Assembly (NCBI RefSeq): GCF_003418935.1 | Contig: NZ_QVMT01000024.1 | Location: 1 to 35,611 of the forward strand | Reading direction: 5' to 3' | DNA from: Emticicia sp. C21 | GTDB lineage: Bacteria; Bacteroidota; Bacteroidia; Cytophagales; Spirosomataceae | DNA: 35,611 nt | Shown here: piece after piece, positions 35,601 to 35,611 of the stretch | Numbering within the stretch: position 1 is the first letter of the stretch | Layout: every line of letters begins with the position of its first letter | Notes under the pieces: model-generated | Seen by the model: the letters and a program-made list of their open reading frames with translations, nothing else | Database searches by the model: none | Told to the model about the DNA's origin: nothing | Translations under genes and position numbers: made by a program

Positions 35601-35611
35601 CAGCCAATAAC
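29618..35611 (+). CDS. Giant SprB-type repeat surface protein/adhesin, truncated at the window edge
   Basis: Open for 1998 codons to the end of the window, with no stop. A long 65-residue N-terminal part precedes a signal-type hydrophobic segment (about 66-86, ending VVYA). Five repeats follow from Cys94: each has a jelly-roll, carbohydrate-binding-like domain (NSGFDTNLDNW ... LKFDNVKVTTCY) and a SprB-like domain (DPTCNVNDGTITVTASGGSG ... YTIYIRDA). Residues about 1267-1500 are three cysteine-containing Ig-like repeats (SATLTATTC ... YTATCT). About 1503-1800 is a choice-of-anchor A domain (LGFNVFTLNGVAL ... GDVDNGIAAGGSIELKG; later GTLFAPNADV and DGQVIAKSF). An Ig-like unit and further SprB repeats continue to the edge. 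It should be a secreted surface adhesin, perhaps a type IX substrate linked to gliding or glycan binding; the deciding C-terminus is missing. Confidence 0.9.
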   Translation, partial: MRNFTSWFTGVCKTFISGKDSYLPFTLLNLLLSEIPVALIPQGVLSPAAVTHETRHRKPKSTYWVRPISAFMLVLLTWFSTSVVYAKKAPVTGCDCESYNLVKNSAFDSGINTNWSPQNGEWSLGTGASTGNFGVLNNSDKTISGGYKVYQVITDGVTVGKTYTLNAVAATHGTSSGSALAQLYIEFLNSSDAVIGTSSKASITNVYNGTLVAISPISMVAPANTAKIRFVGYSNGRALKFDNPKITTCYEPINASLVKVDPTCNVNDGSITVTASGGSGEYEYSKDNSNWQSSNVFSNLGAASYNIYVRDANTSASACKKTLPATLTCVSCVCISNNFIKNSGFDTNLDNWTASNGGLERSTGSSTGAFGILNNSDATGDYKVYQVISTGITVGKTYTLNALAATHSKSAPAVAQIYFEFLNSGNTVIGTSSKATITNTYNGTLVAISPISMVAPANAVKIRFVGYANGRALKFDNVKVTTCYDEIDGSLAKADPTCNVNDGTITVTASGGSGEYEYSKDNSTWQDSNVFSGLGAGNYTIYIRDANTSGASCKKSVQIILTCISCVCISNNLILNSGFDTNLDNWTASNGGLERSTGSSTGAFGILNNSDATGDYKVYQVISNGVMVGKTYTLNALAATHSKSAPAVAQIYFEFLNSSNTVIGTSSKVTVTNTYNGTLVAIAPISMVAPANAVKIRFVGYANGRALKFDNVKVTTCYDEIDGSLAKADPTCNVNDGTITVTASGGSGEYEYSKDNSTWQDSNVFSGLGAGNYTIYIRDANSSGASCKKSVQITLTCISCVCISNNLILNSGFDTNLDNWTASNGGLERSTGSSTGAFGILNNSDATGDYKVYQVISNGIIVGKTYTLNALAATHSKSAPAIAQIYFEFLNSSNTVIGTSSKVTVTNTYNGTLVAIAPISMVAPANAVKIRFVGYANGRALKFDNVKITTCYDEINGSLVKANPICNQNNGSITVTATGGSGEYEYSKDNSTWQDSNVFTGLAAGTYTIYIRDANTSGASCKKSLPTTLTCIPCVCESDNLVRNSGFDSNLTEWTPTNGSFDRSTNGTNGGFAILNNADNSGEYKAYQDITNGVIAGKTYILNALAATHSKSAPAIAQIYFEFLNSSNVVIGTSPKATITNAYNGTSLVAIAPISMVAPNGTTKIRVVGYASGRALKFDNVIIKTCYEAVDGSLSVTPLTCGQTDGKITVTATGGSGSYEYSKDGTNWQASNIFTGLGAGNYTIRIRDKNATNCVKTITTTIDDKPKPTVVVDSKVICLGESATLTATTCSGTVTWNTGATGLTITVTPISSGTTTYTATCTNSYNCTATAQGTVTVNPKPTIAVDSKTICVGKSATLTATTCTGTVTWNTGATGSTLTVSPTTTTNYTATCTLATTCKATATGTVNVNQLPNKPSLTVDKSSICPAESATITASGCTDGTLLWSTGETTSSITVYPTSTTTYTVTCTLTRTGCTSDLASQQITVTPTDPIVITTCTPGSSSGNPTASALGFNVFTLNGVALASGDVDNGIAAGGSIELKGTTNITGNNPSGYSTLPTVGGNLTYIYAGGKIIYTSGNGVNVNGGGFAKVCDITGSTFYPNGGNARITGGTINQTPAININTGQGAGTWQNGCGSINFANAFTSFQSSATSMSGLANNVTPTFDPGNTTQPKLTLQAGSNIWNLTGAQLNGYSTIVFNNAPDASKPLIINVNAAGSFVLTLPNLSGIGDAHGQFIIWNFYNATNLTVSNSSTTMKGTLFAPNADVTKNSSSNIDGQVIAKSFAMNGGEVHYQKFNSTIDWGTNCDPICAGSPITLTATGCTSTLTWTGGGSTKTGNSVVFNPLVTTTFTATCGTGVCKSTANITIEVIPAPKVTLTKVDVTCNGKNDGKITATGSDGTPQYTFSINGTTFTSTPANSYDFTNLAPNTYTVTVKDSKGCTATATITITQPTVLAAIVTKVDVKCNGGNDGSATVTATGGTAPYTYSWSPSGGTGATANN
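29897..33417 (+). repeat. Five in-frame long repeats, period 702-714 bp
   Basis: Unit starts, set at the CysXaaCys codons, are 29897, 30611, 31313, 32015 and 32717. Units 2, 3 and 4 are exactly 702 bp and almost identical in DNA, including synonymous sites over tracts of more than 50 bp. Units 1 and 5 have diverged more. This points to recent amplification or gene conversion of the central units and to likely copy-number variation. Confidence 0.9.

Overview
The window looks like chromosomal DNA of a Bacteroidota bacterium, probably of the Cytophagales. The base composition is AT-rich and ribosome binding sites are hardly visible. Several genes have the Bacteroidota -7 promoter element TAnnTTTG. 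Gene content also fits: two Oar-like TonB-dependent receptors, a GMC oxidoreductase paired with a gluconate-dehydrogenase subunit-3 protein, a fused RibBA, and a giant SprB-type surface protein. The taxon is an inference; no rRNA, tRNA, phage, insertion sequence or CRISPR array was seen.

Layout. 120-3869 (minus): a GmhB-like HAD phosphatase, then a two-gene unit of a KstD-like FAD dehydrogenase and an FMN lactate-oxidase-type enzyme. 3981-4034: a 13-bp-arm palindrome resembling a REP element. 4098-10940 (minus): two paralogous TonB-dependent receptors, each with a similar terminator behind and a similar leader hairpin in front. 11162-12364 (minus): ribBA. 12502-14833 (plus): a GbsR/MarR-type regulator, a DUF393 membrane protein and a TIGR01777 epimerase; near-identical 22-bp palindromes precede the first two genes. 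14878-17264 (minus): UDP-glucose dehydrogenase and UDP-glucuronate decarboxylase, which together convert UDP-glucose to UDP-xylose. 17699-20120 (plus): a Tat-exported small subunit and its GMC flavoprotein. 20208-21846 (minus): a periplasmic rhodanese-thioredoxin fusion and an unrecognised exported protein with a sigma-54-like promoter.

22337-24090 (plus): an 81-bp tandem repeat, then an unusual ECF sigma factor carrying a membrane segment and an exported-type C-terminal domain. 24150-28810: purM, a cyanophycinase-like S51 peptidase, a GH130 lipoprotein and argH, divided by convergent terminators. From 28909 to the right edge: a long regulatory region with a second sigma-54-like site, a small open frame with a duplicated leader, and a giant surface protein gene open for 1998 codons to the window end.

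Most of the left and middle parts are ordinary metabolism. The most unusual items are the membrane-linked sigma factor behind its repeat array, the giant adhesin with near-identical 702-bp repeats and an embedded choice-of-anchor A domain, the two matching sigma-54-like promoters, and the paired operators of the GbsR-type regulator.
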